Assembly (NCBI GenBank): GCA_018066125.1
Contig: JAGHSA010000022.1
Span: forward strand, 19,004 to 83,003
From: Candidatus Cryptobacteroides onthequi
Lineage (GTDB): Bacteria > Bacteroidota > Bacteroidia > Bacteroidales > UBA932
DNA: 64,000 nt
Reading direction: 5' to 3'
Shown here: piece after piece, positions 25,723 to 34,606 of the stretch
Numbering within the stretch: position 1 is the stretch's first letter
Layout: the number at the start of each line of letters is the position of its first letter
Notes under the pieces: generated by a model
What the model was told of the DNA's origin: nothing
Seen by the model: only the letters and a program-made list of their open reading frames with translations
Databases searched by the model: none
Program-made: the position numbers and the translations under genes

Positions 25723-26931
25723 TCATATAGTTCTTCCAGGATATGCCTTAAGGCCTTCTGCAAGGATGGTGAGTGCCTTTCTGAGCTCAGGGACCTCAAG
25801 CACGTAGGCGATGCGCACCTGATGCTTGCCGGCATCCGGAGTCCTGTAGAATGAAGCCACCGGTGTGGTCATGGTAGTAGCTCCGTCAAGTCTGAAGTCT
25901 GTCAGCATCCAGCGGCAGAATGATTCGGCATCATCAACAGGCAGTTCTGCGATGGTATAGAATGCTCCGAGAGGTGTAGGCGCGAAAACGCCCGGCATTG
26001 CGTTGAGCATCTCGATGGCGCAGTCACGGCGTGCGATGTATTCAGCCTTGACTTCATCGAAGTACTCCTGAGGGGTGTCAAGGGCACCGATGGCTGCATA
26101 CTGGCCGAGAACCGGAGGACACAGACGTGACTGTCCGAACTTGAGAGCGGCTGCCATCACATCCTTGTTGTGTGAGGCGATGCATCCGATACGTGCACCG
26201 CAGAGGTTGTATCTCTTGGAAACAGAGTCTACGAGGATCACATTCTGCTCGAGGCCTGGGATGTTCATGGCTGAGAAATGAGGCTCGTCTGTGTAGCAGA
26301 ACTCACGGTAGACCTCATCTGAGATGAGGAAAAGGTCATGCTTCTTGCAGAACTCGCCGAGAGCGAGCATCTCTTCCTTTGAGAAGAGCTTTCCGCTAGG
26401 GTTGCAAGGGTTGCTGATGAGAACCGCCTTTGTCTTCGGAGTCACGACCTTCTCGAACTCATCGATGGATGAGAGCTTGAACCCCTCCTTGATGTCGGTA
26501 TGGATGGCCTTCAGGGTGATTCCGTTGAGGACCGCAAAGGTGTTGTAGTTTGTATAGTAAGGCTCGATGACGATGATCTCGTCGCCCTTGTCGGCAGCGA
26601 TCTGCATAGCTACTGCGAAAGCCTCGCTTCCCGCAACCTCCACCATGATCTCAGACGGCTCGAGGTCAATGCCGATCTTGCGGTAGTACTTCTCGATGAG
26701 ACCTGTCCTGAGCTCAGCAAAGCCGAGAGAATTGGTGTACGAGATATGATCGAGTGTGCGGCACTTGTCAGCGACATAGTCAAGGGCACATCTTGGAGAC
26801 TTGATGTCAGGTGCACCTACATTGAGGTGGTACACTTTGGTTCCTGATGCCTTTGCCGCGTCAGCGAGAGGGACGAACTTCCTGATGGCCGAAGCCGGCA
26901 TGGTCGATGCTTTACTTGAAATTGATGGCAT
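25723..26931 (-). CDS. Pyridoxal-phosphate aminotransferase (aspartate aminotransferase type)
   Basis: This is a class I aminotransferase of 402 residues. YHLNVGAPDIKSP near residue 35 starts the small domain, VLISNPCNPSGKLF holds the conserved Asn and Pro, and VDSVSKRYNLCGARIGCIAS carries the PLP-binding lysine with the nearby arginine. Similar Bacteroidota proteins are annotated as aspartate aminotransferase, which would supply aspartate to the metX operon lying just downstream. The true amino-donor preference cannot be read from the sequence. It has its own promoter and leads apt. Confidence 0.85.
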   Translation of the reverse strand: MPSISSKASTMPASAIRKFVPLADAAKASGTKVYHLNVGAPDIKSPRCALDYVADKCRTLDHISYTNSLGFAELRTGLIEKYYRKIGIDLEPSEIMVEVAGSEAFAVAMQIAADKGDEIIVIEPYYTNYNTFAVLNGITLKAIHTDIKEGFKLSSIDEFEKVVTPKTKAVLISNPCNPSGKLFSKEEMLALGEFCKKHDLFLISDEVYREFCYTDEPHFSAMNIPGLEQNVILVDSVSKRYNLCGARIGCIASHNKDVMAAALKFGQSRLCPPVLGQYAAIGALDTPQEYFDEVKAEYIARRDCAIEMLNAMPGVFAPTPLGAFYTIAELPVDDAESFCRWMLTDFRLDGATTMTTPVASFYRTPDAGKHQVRIAYVLEVPELRKALTILAEGLKAYPGRTI

Positions 26932-26956
26932 TGTAAATCGTTTTAACTTAATCCCA

Positions 26957-26964
26957 CAAATTTA
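26957..26964 (-). promoter_or_regulatory. -7 promoter element for the aminotransferase-apt operon
   Basis: Minus-strand TAAATTTG lies 25 bases upstream of the ATG and overlaps the stop codon of the preceding glycosyltransferase gene. Confidence 0.6.
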
Positions 26965-27705
26965 ATCATTTTTCCGTGACTTGCGCTTCTCTTCACGAAT
27001 GATTGAAGGAAGATTGAAAAGAATCTCCCTGACTCTCCTCCACTGCTTCCCGGGCTCGGAAAACAGGCGGTAGACAAACTCCAGATGGTTCCTCACCATC
27101 CATTTCGGGGCACGCTTCTCCCCCACACCGCTGAAGAACTTGAACACAGCCCCCACTCCGACCATCACTCCCCTGTCCAGCAGCGGCTCGAGCCTCTGCA
27201 TGAAAAGCTCCTGCTTCGGGGCACCGAGGGCGACCCATATGACGTCCGCCCCGTCACCGTTGATCAGGTCTGCAATGGACTGGTAGCCGAAGTCCTCGAC
27301 CGCGCAGAACGGAAGAGAGATGAACTTCATCCCCGCAATCGACGGGTCACGCCTGAGCAGATAGGTCCTGAGCGCCTCCAGAGTGGCACTGTCCGTCCCC
27401 AGAAAGATCTGGCGGTATTTCCTCATTCCGGTCACCTCCGCAAAGATATGGCTGCCGCAATACTGCTCCGGCCGGAAGCCGTATATGCGGTCCAGGTACA
27501 GGGGCACCCAGCTGCTGTCACAGATGGAAAACATCGCTCCCGCAACGGTATGGCGGTACTCCGTGTCGCGGTGCACCATCTGCAGGATGTTCCCGTCCGC
27601 CACGCATATGTACCCCGGCCGTCCTGACCTCACGCGCTCATCCAGACGCTTCTTCACAGTCGGGATGTCGAACTCGTAGTTTATGTTGAAGTATTCCTGA
27701 TTCAT
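26962..27705 (-). CDS. WecG/TagA/CpsF family glycosyltransferase (GT26)
   Basis: GT26 enzymes add the second sugar, often N-acetylmannosamine or its uronic acid, to an undecaprenyl-linked sugar. The signature DVIWVALGAPKQELFMQR is present near residue 165, and MVGVGAVFKFFSGVGEKRAPKWM matches the C-terminal part of the family. The ATG at 27705 overlaps the upstream stop codon as ATGA. An earlier in-frame start at 27729 lies inside the previous gene. At 247 residues it is a normal length. As the last gene of the polysaccharide cluster it probably acts on the lipid-linked product of the WecA-like enzyme at its other end. Confidence 0.9.
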   Translation of the reverse strand: MNQEYFNINYEFDIPTVKKRLDERVRSGRPGYICVADGNILQMVHRDTEYRHTVAGAMFSICDSSWVPLYLDRIYGFRPEQYCGSHIFAEVTGMRKYRQIFLGTDSATLEALRTYLLRRDPSIAGMKFISLPFCAVEDFGYQSIADLINGDGADVIWVALGAPKQELFMQRLEPLLDRGVMVGVGAVFKFFSGVGEKRAPKWMVRNHLEFVYRLFSEPGKQWRRVREILFNLPSIIREEKRKSRKND

Positions 27706-28805
27706 CTTTCCAATGCTTTCCCGATACATTCACAGAAGCGGCGGATGAATGTGTCCTCCGTGAATTCCCCCTCATAGAGGGCACGGCCTCTCATTCCCAT
27801 CCGTTTGCGCTCCTCAGGATGTCCAAGCATCCATTTCATCTTTTCCGCAAGGTCCTCCGGGTCACCCTGCGCGGTCATCAGACCGTTCACGCCGTCATCG
27901 ACCATATCGGACACGGCACCCTGGCAGGTAGTAAGCACCGGCATGCTGTGAGCCATGGCCTCAAGGACCACCAGCGGCTGGCAGTCATTCATTGTAGGGA
28001 GCACCAAAACACTTCCGGAGGACAGGAGCCTCTCCTTGGACATGCCATATACAGGACCTGCATACGCGACCGTCCCGTCAAGTCCGCGCGAACTTATCTC
28101 CCCAGAAAGGCAGTCCGCATCGATTTCTGCCGACTCTGCCCCTGCAATCACACAGTTGCATGCCACACCTTCCGCTCTGAGAGAAGACAGAGCGTCCAGC
28201 AGGACAATCAGTCCTTTGGAAGCCAGAAGATTGGAAAGGAACACAAAGTCCGGTGCGGCCGGGTCGGACCGTACCTGACCGGACACCGGCACATCTATCC
28301 CGTTCGGACATGTAAGCACCTGTTCCCTCGACACGATGGCGCTGACGTCATCATATAGCTTTTCGGACAGCAGCATCACCCTCGTGCCTCGGTAGACCAG
28401 ACGCATCAGCCAGCGGTAGAACGGGCGCCCCGAATAAAGGCTCATGCCCTTATTGTGGTGATGAAGGACCACATTGCGGCAGAAGAGCTTGCATAAGAGG
28501 ACTGCCGGTGCATCCTTGAGAAAGCCCCTGCCATAGCAGGTGGCGGTCACATAGCAGCAGTCATACCGGTGCCCCAGAAGTCTGAGAAGCACGCGTCCGT
28601 AAACTGCCAGGACGGAGAATGCCTTCGCCAGTCCGAAACGGCTCACGTCCGAGAGCGACCTGGAAGTCGACAGGTTCACCCAATCCGCATCGAAAGTCCC
28701 GTTCACGACACTGCTGTCATGAATGCACTTCCCCATCATGGCAGCGCCATGAACCGGAGGAGGAAGAGTGGCCACGAATAAGACTTTTGGACGGCGTTCA
28801 GGCAT
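27702..28805 (-). CDS. Family 4 glycosyltransferase
   Basis: This is a 367-residue cytoplasmic GT-B enzyme. The N-terminal VLFVATLPPPVHGAAMMGKCI, with a glycine/histidine-rich acceptor loop, the central CPNGIDVPV and the C-terminal VLPTMNDCQPLVVLEAMAHSMPVLTT donor-binding motif (EX7E type) place it in GT4. The donor and acceptor sugars are unknown. It overlaps the upstream fusion gene by eight bases and the downstream GT26 gene by four, so the three are translationally coupled. Confidence 0.88.
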   Translation of the reverse strand: MPERRPKVLFVATLPPPVHGAAMMGKCIHDSSVVNGTFDADWVNLSTSRSLSDVSRFGLAKAFSVLAVYGRVLLRLLGHRYDCCYVTATCYGRGFLKDAPAVLLCKLFCRNVVLHHHNKGMSLYSGRPFYRWLMRLVYRGTRVMLLSEKLYDDVSAIVSREQVLTCPNGIDVPVSGQVRSDPAAPDFVFLSNLLASKGLIVLLDALSSLRAEGVACNCVIAGAESAEIDADCLSGEISSRGLDGTVAYAGPVYGMSKERLLSSGSVLVLPTMNDCQPLVVLEAMAHSMPVLTTCQGAVSDMVDDGVNGLMTAQGDPEDLAEKMKWMLGHPEERKRMGMRGRALYEGEFTEDTFIRRFCECIGKALER

Positions 28806-30753
28806 GTTGACTGTCTATGATAGATTTGAGTTGATCCATATATGAAGTGAAGGAGCACCCCAGCATGCTGCCTCTGAGAGTCCCGTAGTCAGACCTGAGT
28901 TCAACGGCATCCAGAGCATCCCGAAGGCACTTTTTCAGCGTTTCCAAGTCGTGTGGCGGGAACAGCATCCCGTTATCTTCTTTGATGAGACAGGAGGAAC
29001 CGGCCGCGGACGAGCACAAGACTGGCACTCCAGCCTGAAGAGCCTCTGCCGTCACAGCTCCGAATGGCTCATATGTGCTCGGCAGGACGAAAAGATCCGC
29101 CAGCTGATACCAGGCCAGCAGCGCTTCACCCTCGAAACGCCCGGGGAAGAGGACACGGTCGGCACATCCTGCCTCCCGGGCCAGCGCCATCATATCGGCG
29201 CGCATGTCGCCATCTCCCACCAGCACAAGGCGTACATCCTGCCCTGGAACCCCGGAAAAGGCCTTCAGAAGGAATGGCAGGTTCTTCACTTCTACGAAAC
29301 GGCCTACGAAAAGGACGACCTTATGTCCCCTCAGGCCATATTCATCCAGATATCGCTCTGCCGTCGGGATTGCTGAAGTCATTTCCTTCCTGAAAGCCGC
29401 ATCTTCACGGACAATCGGCAGGACAGCATACTGCGCCGATGACTTCAGATGCTCAGAATACCACTGTGCCACATCCTGCGATATGAACAGCACCCCGTCA
29501 CAGTTCTTAAGGACAAAGCCCCTGAGAAGACGGCGCAAGCCGCCACATGAAGACGCGATGTCCAGGCTGTCATCGCACATGGTCCACAGCCTGTACCTGA
29601 AACGGAAGAGCTTTTTAAGCATCAGAGGCACAAGGACAGAGAGGCCATATTCTGAGCCGAAAACGATATCAGGTTGGGTCTGTCGTATCTTCTTCAGATA
29701 CCCGGTATTGATATCCCTGTCTCCGATGACGAGCTTATGGTCGAGATATTCAGGCTCGAACGTGCACTTTGTCCTGAGCGAATCCTGATCAAAGCCCTGA
29801 TTGCGGTTGTTTCTTGAAAGGAACACCACATGTGCATCGAAGTCCTCTGCCAGCCTGTTGAAGAAATCCACCCTGTACGGGAGCAGTGCCGGATGGAACA
29901 TCAGGAGACGGAGCCTGCCATCACCCGACGTTTCCATGGGACGCCACAGCGAAGGGAAGAGCACATGAACCATATTCGACACAAAAGTCATGCATGCCGG
30001 AAGGAGCCCGAAATGACGCCTCCTGTAATAAAAGTACTCAAAGGGATTGGAGCCTGAAGGTGAGAACAGAGACTTCCATCTTGCCCTCAGCGGCTTGGAC
30101 GGGTCGCTCCATACCGGGATCTTCTCATGAAGGTCGCAGACTCCCATGAACCCGGGTGCAGCCATCACCTCCAGACCGGCTTCTCTCACCCTGAGACTGT
30201 AATCATAGTCGCCCATCGCATGAGTGTACCGTGAATCATTCAATCCGACGGCATCCACCACATGACCTGGTATGAGAACGACATTGCCATTCATGTAGAC
30301 ACATGGCGCCGGGGATGACTCAGGGACAATGATATTCTCCCTTGCGTCCCGCCCGCCATACGTGGCACGGCTTCCGGTACGGCTGTCACAGGTATTGCCC
30401 ACGATGACTGCACGGTCGGAGAACATCGAAGAGAACCCGACCATCTTCGACAGGCTGTCACGGTACAGCATGGTGTCGTCATTGAGCCAGAGGTATGCAT
30501 CGTATCCATGACGGCATGCCTCTTCCCATGCGGATCGCATGCCGCCGTTCCAATACAGCGAACCGTTTCCCTTTAGAATGTTGACCTCCGGGAATCCTGC
30601 GGCCACCGCCTCGGCGGTACCGTCCGTGCATCCGTCATCGGTAAGGTATACATCGAACGGAGGCGCCTGAGTCTGTCCGTAAAGGCAGCTCAGGCATTCC
30701 AGAGTAGTTTCTCTCCGGTTATGGACTGTCATTATGACTGCGACTTTCTCCAT
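28798..30753 (-). CDS. Fused glycosyltransferase, GT2 domain plus GT4 domain
   Basis: Two glycosyltransferases are joined in one 651-residue frame. Residues 1-250 form a GT-A fold GT2 domain: VAVIMTVHNRRETTLECLS, the DDGCTDGT segment, WLNDDTMLY with the metal-binding DD, and a late MGDYDYSLRVREAG. Residues 285-650 form a GT-B domain: LLMFHPALLPYRVDFFNRL, VLFVGRFVEVKNLPFLLKAF, and the donor motif VLPSTYEPFGAVTAEALQAGVPVLCS. The frame is uninterrupted, so the fusion is real in this sequence. It would add two successive sugars. It overlaps the polymerase gene by 22 bases. Confidence 0.88.
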   Translation of the reverse strand: MEKVAVIMTVHNRRETTLECLSCLYGQTQAPPFDVYLTDDGCTDGTAEAVAAGFPEVNILKGNGSLYWNGGMRSAWEEACRHGYDAYLWLNDDTMLYRDSLSKMVGFSSMFSDRAVIVGNTCDSRTGSRATYGGRDARENIIVPESSPAPCVYMNGNVVLIPGHVVDAVGLNDSRYTHAMGDYDYSLRVREAGLEVMAAPGFMGVCDLHEKIPVWSDPSKPLRARWKSLFSPSGSNPFEYFYYRRRHFGLLPACMTFVSNMVHVLFPSLWRPMETSGDGRLRLLMFHPALLPYRVDFFNRLAEDFDAHVVFLSRNNRNQGFDQDSLRTKCTFEPEYLDHKLVIGDRDINTGYLKKIRQTQPDIVFGSEYGLSVLVPLMLKKLFRFRYRLWTMCDDSLDIASSCGGLRRLLRGFVLKNCDGVLFISQDVAQWYSEHLKSSAQYAVLPIVREDAAFRKEMTSAIPTAERYLDEYGLRGHKVVLFVGRFVEVKNLPFLLKAFSGVPGQDVRLVLVGDGDMRADMMALAREAGCADRVLFPGRFEGEALLAWYQLADLFVLPSTYEPFGAVTAEALQAGVPVLCSSAAGSSCLIKEDNGMLFPPHDLETLKKCLRDALDAVELRSDYGTLRGSMLGCSFTSYMDQLKSIIDSQHA

Positions 30754-32000
30754 ACAAAACGAATCCGTCTCTTCCTTGATTTCTTGCCGTCCCTTCTCGT
30801 GGTGCGGCTGCAGAAATCTGCGAATGGAACCGAAAGATACAAAGGATAATTGAGGAAATACTCACTCTGGAGCGCAAGAATGACGAGTATAAGGAGCAGC
30901 CATTTGCGCGTAAGCGTAGGATTGCGGTACAGAGCGGCAAGGTACATAAGCATGAAAATGACTCCCATGCTGGCTATGCATCCAGAAAAGCCGTTGCTGA
31001 AGGCTGCCAGAGTCTCTTCCGAGAACTGCTGATGAAGTGCATACCTCGTCTTGCCTGCAAGCCCGTTGCCGAACAGAGGATGCATGGCGATATACTGGGA
31101 ATCGAATATCAGGGAACCAAGCCTTTCGTAGTTGATGCTGTCCATGTCCATCGTTGAGATTCCCTCAAACTGCTTGGCTATCTTCTCTCCGAGGAATTCC
31201 GAGCGGGTGAAAAGGACAGCTACAGCCGGGATGAGCACAAGCAGGACAGGTATGATAAGTATCTTTTTCCGTATCTCAAGAAAGATATAGAAGAAAGTCA
31301 AGATGGCTGTCAACAGGTATCCGGCGGTACTGAACGTGGTCAGGAGACAGACAAGCAGCACCAGCACGGACGGCAGATGCCTGTATACCAGAAACTTCAA
31401 ATCATCGATATAGAGCATGAAGGCGAGGACGATGTACCCAGCGAAAGCGCCTGGCTCCCAGAACATGCCGGAATTGCGGTACATGGACGAGCCTATGTAT
31501 CCGCCCTCTCTCTGAGTATAGACGATGAGCGTCTCCATAGGCTGGTCGAGATGCAGCAGGCTCGGGAAGAATACGCCGCACAGGTTCAGGGCATAGAACA
31601 CCAGACTGACTGCACCAGCCACGGTCATTATCCTCAGATAGATAACCCTGAATTTACGTCCAAGCACATACGGTATGAGTATGGCCGCGGCCAGCTTGGA
31701 CATGAAATTGACACACGCCAGCGGGGACACGTAGTGAAGATTGACAAACTGCATGGCGAAGATGAGCACCAGCACAGCCTGCCATGACAGCAGTCTCTTC
31801 CACTCATCCCATCTGATTCTCTTCCAGAATACAGACAGCGTCAGCATGACCAGCAGAAGGCCGCCGATCTTGCCGAGGATTCCGACAGAAGTGAAAGCAG
31901 GGTTTCCGCTGAAGCATATCATAAGTAGAACCAGAAGGATCTCCCATGCTGAAAATCCTTTCTTCCTGCTCACATGATATTTGTCAGTTCGTCGTGTCAT
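30732..32000 (-). CDS. O-antigen polymerase/ligase-like membrane protein (Wzy-like)
   Basis: This is a 422-residue protein with about ten to eleven hydrophobic segments and a large outward-facing loop. Around residues 170-190 is RNSGMFWEPGAFAGYIVL and around 320 GNGLAG, arrangements typical of O-antigen polymerase and WaaL-type ligases. Sequence is poorly conserved in these families, so the call rests on topology and on its position between the flippase and the transferases. It would link repeat units on the periplasmic face. It overlaps the next upstream gene by four bases. Confidence 0.78.
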   Translation of the reverse strand: MTRRTDKYHVSRKKGFSAWEILLVLLMICFSGNPAFTSVGILGKIGGLLLVMLTLSVFWKRIRWDEWKRLLSWQAVLVLIFAMQFVNLHYVSPLACVNFMSKLAAAILIPYVLGRKFRVIYLRIMTVAGAVSLVFYALNLCGVFFPSLLHLDQPMETLIVYTQREGGYIGSSMYRNSGMFWEPGAFAGYIVLAFMLYIDDLKFLVYRHLPSVLVLLVCLLTTFSTAGYLLTAILTFFYIFLEIRKKILIIPVLLVLIPAVAVLFTRSEFLGEKIAKQFEGISTMDMDSINYERLGSLIFDSQYIAMHPLFGNGLAGKTRYALHQQFSEETLAAFSNGFSGCIASMGVIFMLMYLAALYRNPTLTRKWLLLILVILALQSEYFLNYPLYLSVPFADFCSRTTRRDGKKSRKRRIRFVWRKSQS

Positions 32001-33262
32001 CGGCAGATCGAGGTATATATATCCATAAGACCAGAGGTGATTGTCTCACGGCTGTGGCGCTCTGACGCCACGTCCCTGACATGACTGCCGTCAAACTGCG
32101 CGGACAGGTCCAGCACCTGAGTCACTCTTTCGGCAAGAGCCTCTCGGTCGTCAAAGTCATACATCAGCCCACAGCCCTCATCCGGGATCATGTCCGGGAT
32201 GCCGCCTACACGCGACGCCACGCATGGAACTCCCAGCATCTGAGCCTCCCCTAGGGAGTTGGGACTGTTCTCAATGGCCGAAGGGATGACGAAAGCATTG
32301 CATGACAGAAGCTCCTGCCTCATGGCCGCAGCATCTATGCTGCCTATAAACTCCACTCTTCCCTTCAGACCGTATCTTCTCATGAGGCGGCGCAGCATCA
32401 GGCCATAGCCGGAGATTTTTATCCTCTCGGAGAAGGCATCTCCACGGACGACTGCAGGACCGGCAACCCTCACCGTCACGTCAGGGTGTGAAGCAAGGAC
32501 AGCAGGAAATGCAGCCATCAGCCTATGCAGACCTTTCAGAGGATAATGCCCCTGGGCAACGAAAAGCCGCCCCTTGACACATGATTCATATGACCACCTG
32601 CCGGAAAGGAATGGTTCCCGCAGCAGTTCGCCGCTATGGTGGTACACAAGCCCGGGATTGACAGCGAGTACAGCCTCCCTGTCCCATGCAGTCCTTCCGC
32701 AGACATGACTGACACTCTTCAGCATCTCCAGCTCAAGACATGATCTCCGCTCCACACGTCTTTTCTGTCCGAAAAGGCTGTCGCGTCTGACTATGTCCCG
32801 CGGTGTGACAGACATGGCTATCTCAGAGACAGGAATGCCTCCGAAATAATGCTCCGCCACTCGGTGGATGACTCCCTGTATGGACACGAGGACATGTTCC
32901 GCACCACAGGCTCTGACGTATGCCAGTCCATGAGGATATTCGGTACCATGGATATGGACGACGTCCGGATCTGTCATGTCGCGAACCTGCCGCCACAGCT
33001 CTTCATACCGCTGCTCATACACATCGTTCCTTCCGAACACAGGCAGAAGTATGTGCCTTATGTCTTTCCCCGACAGCTCCGTGAGCTGACTTACACCTGC
33101 GGCTGGAGATGCAACTGTAAGCTCAAGACCCGGGAAGGCAGAAGGAAGGCATGCAGAAAGTGCGTGCACCCAGCTGCCGGTACTGTCCGAGACAGCCTTC
33201 TGTCCGGACATCAGCCCCAGAGCCTCCGGGAGCGGTTCATTTGTTATCCACAGGACTCTCAT
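31997..33262 (-). CDS. Family 4 glycosyltransferase
   Basis: This 421-residue GT-B enzyme starts with VLWITNEPLPEAL. It contains DVVHIHGTEYPHGLAYVRACG, a GT4 acceptor-domain pattern, then LFVAQGHYPLKGLHRLMAAF and the donor-site NSPNSLGEAQMLGVPCVAS with the two conserved glutamates in a slightly changed setting. Its sugar substrates are unknown. It lies one base after the flippase gene and overlaps the polymerase gene, consistent with a role in building the same repeat unit. Confidence 0.88.
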   Translation of the reverse strand: MRVLWITNEPLPEALGLMSGQKAVSDSTGSWVHALSACLPSAFPGLELTVASPAAGVSQLTELSGKDIRHILLPVFGRNDVYEQRYEELWRQVRDMTDPDVVHIHGTEYPHGLAYVRACGAEHVLVSIQGVIHRVAEHYFGGIPVSEIAMSVTPRDIVRRDSLFGQKRRVERRSCLELEMLKSVSHVCGRTAWDREAVLAVNPGLVYHHSGELLREPFLSGRWSYESCVKGRLFVAQGHYPLKGLHRLMAAFPAVLASHPDVTVRVAGPAVVRGDAFSERIKISGYGLMLRRLMRRYGLKGRVEFIGSIDAAAMRQELLSCNAFVIPSAIENSPNSLGEAQMLGVPCVASRVGGIPDMIPDEGCGLMYDFDDREALAERVTQVLDLSAQFDGSHVRDVASERHSRETITSGLMDIYTSICR

Positions 33263-33263
33263 A

Positions 33264-34604
33264 TCAATCTCTCCTCAACATATTGCGGCACTGGAGCGGA
33301 GCCAGCAGGTAGCCGTTGAAATTCGATATGATGGCAGCTATGACGATGCCATGTACACCTGTCCCCAGATGCACCGACAAGGCACACAGCCCTATGAACA
33401 CAAAAGGCGAGATCATCGACGATATGGTCTGCACCCTGAGATGACCCGAGCCGTTGACTATGTTCACATAGAGGTTGGCCGCCATTAGCACTGCCATATA
33501 TACCATTACCCAGACCGTGGTCGCGAATGGCACCGTCACAGTGCCGTTTGAAAGGAAGCGATACGCCACGGGAGAGAATAGAAGCAGCAGTCCGAGACCC
33601 GCAAAGGCAAGGACAAGAAGTTTCTGATATCCTCTCAGGCTTTCTCTTACCCAGCTGACATCATTCCTGGCAAATGCATCTGTCGTCGCTGTCCACAGAG
33701 GTGTCACGAGTATGCCCCAGAGCATGAGTGCGACACTGAAATACCGGTATGCTATATTGTATGAAGTCACATCAGATGCACCGTGGTATCTTATGATAAG
33801 GAAATTAAGCATCTGAAACTGGATCACAGAGGCTATCTGTATGATGAAGAACTGCGCACCAAGGCTGAGGAGAGAACCTGTCAGGCTGAAATCCACATGC
33901 CTGAAGGACGGCGCGATATCCCTGTAGCGACCGAGATACAGGACAAGGCTTGAGAATGCTATTATAATCAATGGTGACGCGCACAGGCCAAGGCAGAGAC
34001 GAATCAGGTTGCCCTGGGTGATGCGTGTCATGATGAATATGACGGTAAGGGATGTGAGCTGCTGGATCAGGGAGATCAGGGATGACCATGCTGGACGCTG
34101 CTCGGCCAGGATCACCATGTTCACTGTGGACAGGATAAAATTGAGGCAGAAATATACGATGATGACGCACGCTGCAGCTGCTATTCCTCCCGCCTGCGCC
34201 TGAGGCAGTCTGAGCAGTCCGGACCAGTCGATATATCCGGACGCAAGCACGAGAGCCGCCATCAGCGGTATGAATATCATAGACATCAGGGCGTATGTCG
34301 TACTGACATACCGCCTGCCCAGCGGCTTGTCCCCTGCTGCCAGCGCTTCTGCCAGCTTGTTGCGGAGCCCGTTGTTCAGTCCGATGTCGAACAAGCTCAT
34401 CCATGCCACCATGGAGCTGAGCGCTATCCATATGCCATATGTATCACTGTCGACATAAGTCAGGGTGAGAGGCACGAGAAGCAGGCCGACAAGCACATTC
34501 CCTCCTTTGAGCAGCAGCATTGCAGCAGCATTCCTTCTGGCCCTGACCGACCTGTCATTGCCCTCATTGAAGAATGCCCGGACTCTGTCTGCAAGCGCTC
34601 CCAT
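33264..34604 (-). CDS. Polysaccharide flippase (Wzx-like, MOP superfamily)
   Basis: The 446-residue membrane protein has about twelve hydrophobic segments and the N-terminal RNAAAMLLLKGGNVLVGLLLVPLTLTYV typical of oligosaccharide flippases. YGIWIALSSMVAWMSLFDIGLNNGLRNKLAEA is a conserved Wzx-type loop. It would move undecaprenyl-linked repeat units from the cytoplasmic to the periplasmic leaflet for the Wzy-like polymerase. It lies two bases after the initiating transferase gene. Confidence 0.88.
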   Translation of the reverse strand: MGALADRVRAFFNEGNDRSVRARRNAAAMLLLKGGNVLVGLLLVPLTLTYVDSDTYGIWIALSSMVAWMSLFDIGLNNGLRNKLAEALAAGDKPLGRRYVSTTYALMSMIFIPLMAALVLASGYIDWSGLLRLPQAQAGGIAAAACVIIVYFCLNFILSTVNMVILAEQRPAWSSLISLIQQLTSLTVIFIMTRITQGNLIRLCLGLCASPLIIIAFSSLVLYLGRYRDIAPSFRHVDFSLTGSLLSLGAQFFIIQIASVIQFQMLNFLIIRYHGASDVTSYNIAYRYFSVALMLWGILVTPLWTATTDAFARNDVSWVRESLRGYQKLLVLAFAGLGLLLLFSPVAYRFLSNGTVTVPFATTVWVMVYMAVLMAANLYVNIVNGSGHLRVQTISSMISPFVFIGLCALSVHLGTGVHGIVIAAIISNFNGYLLAPLQCRNMLRRD

Positions 34605-34606
34605 CG

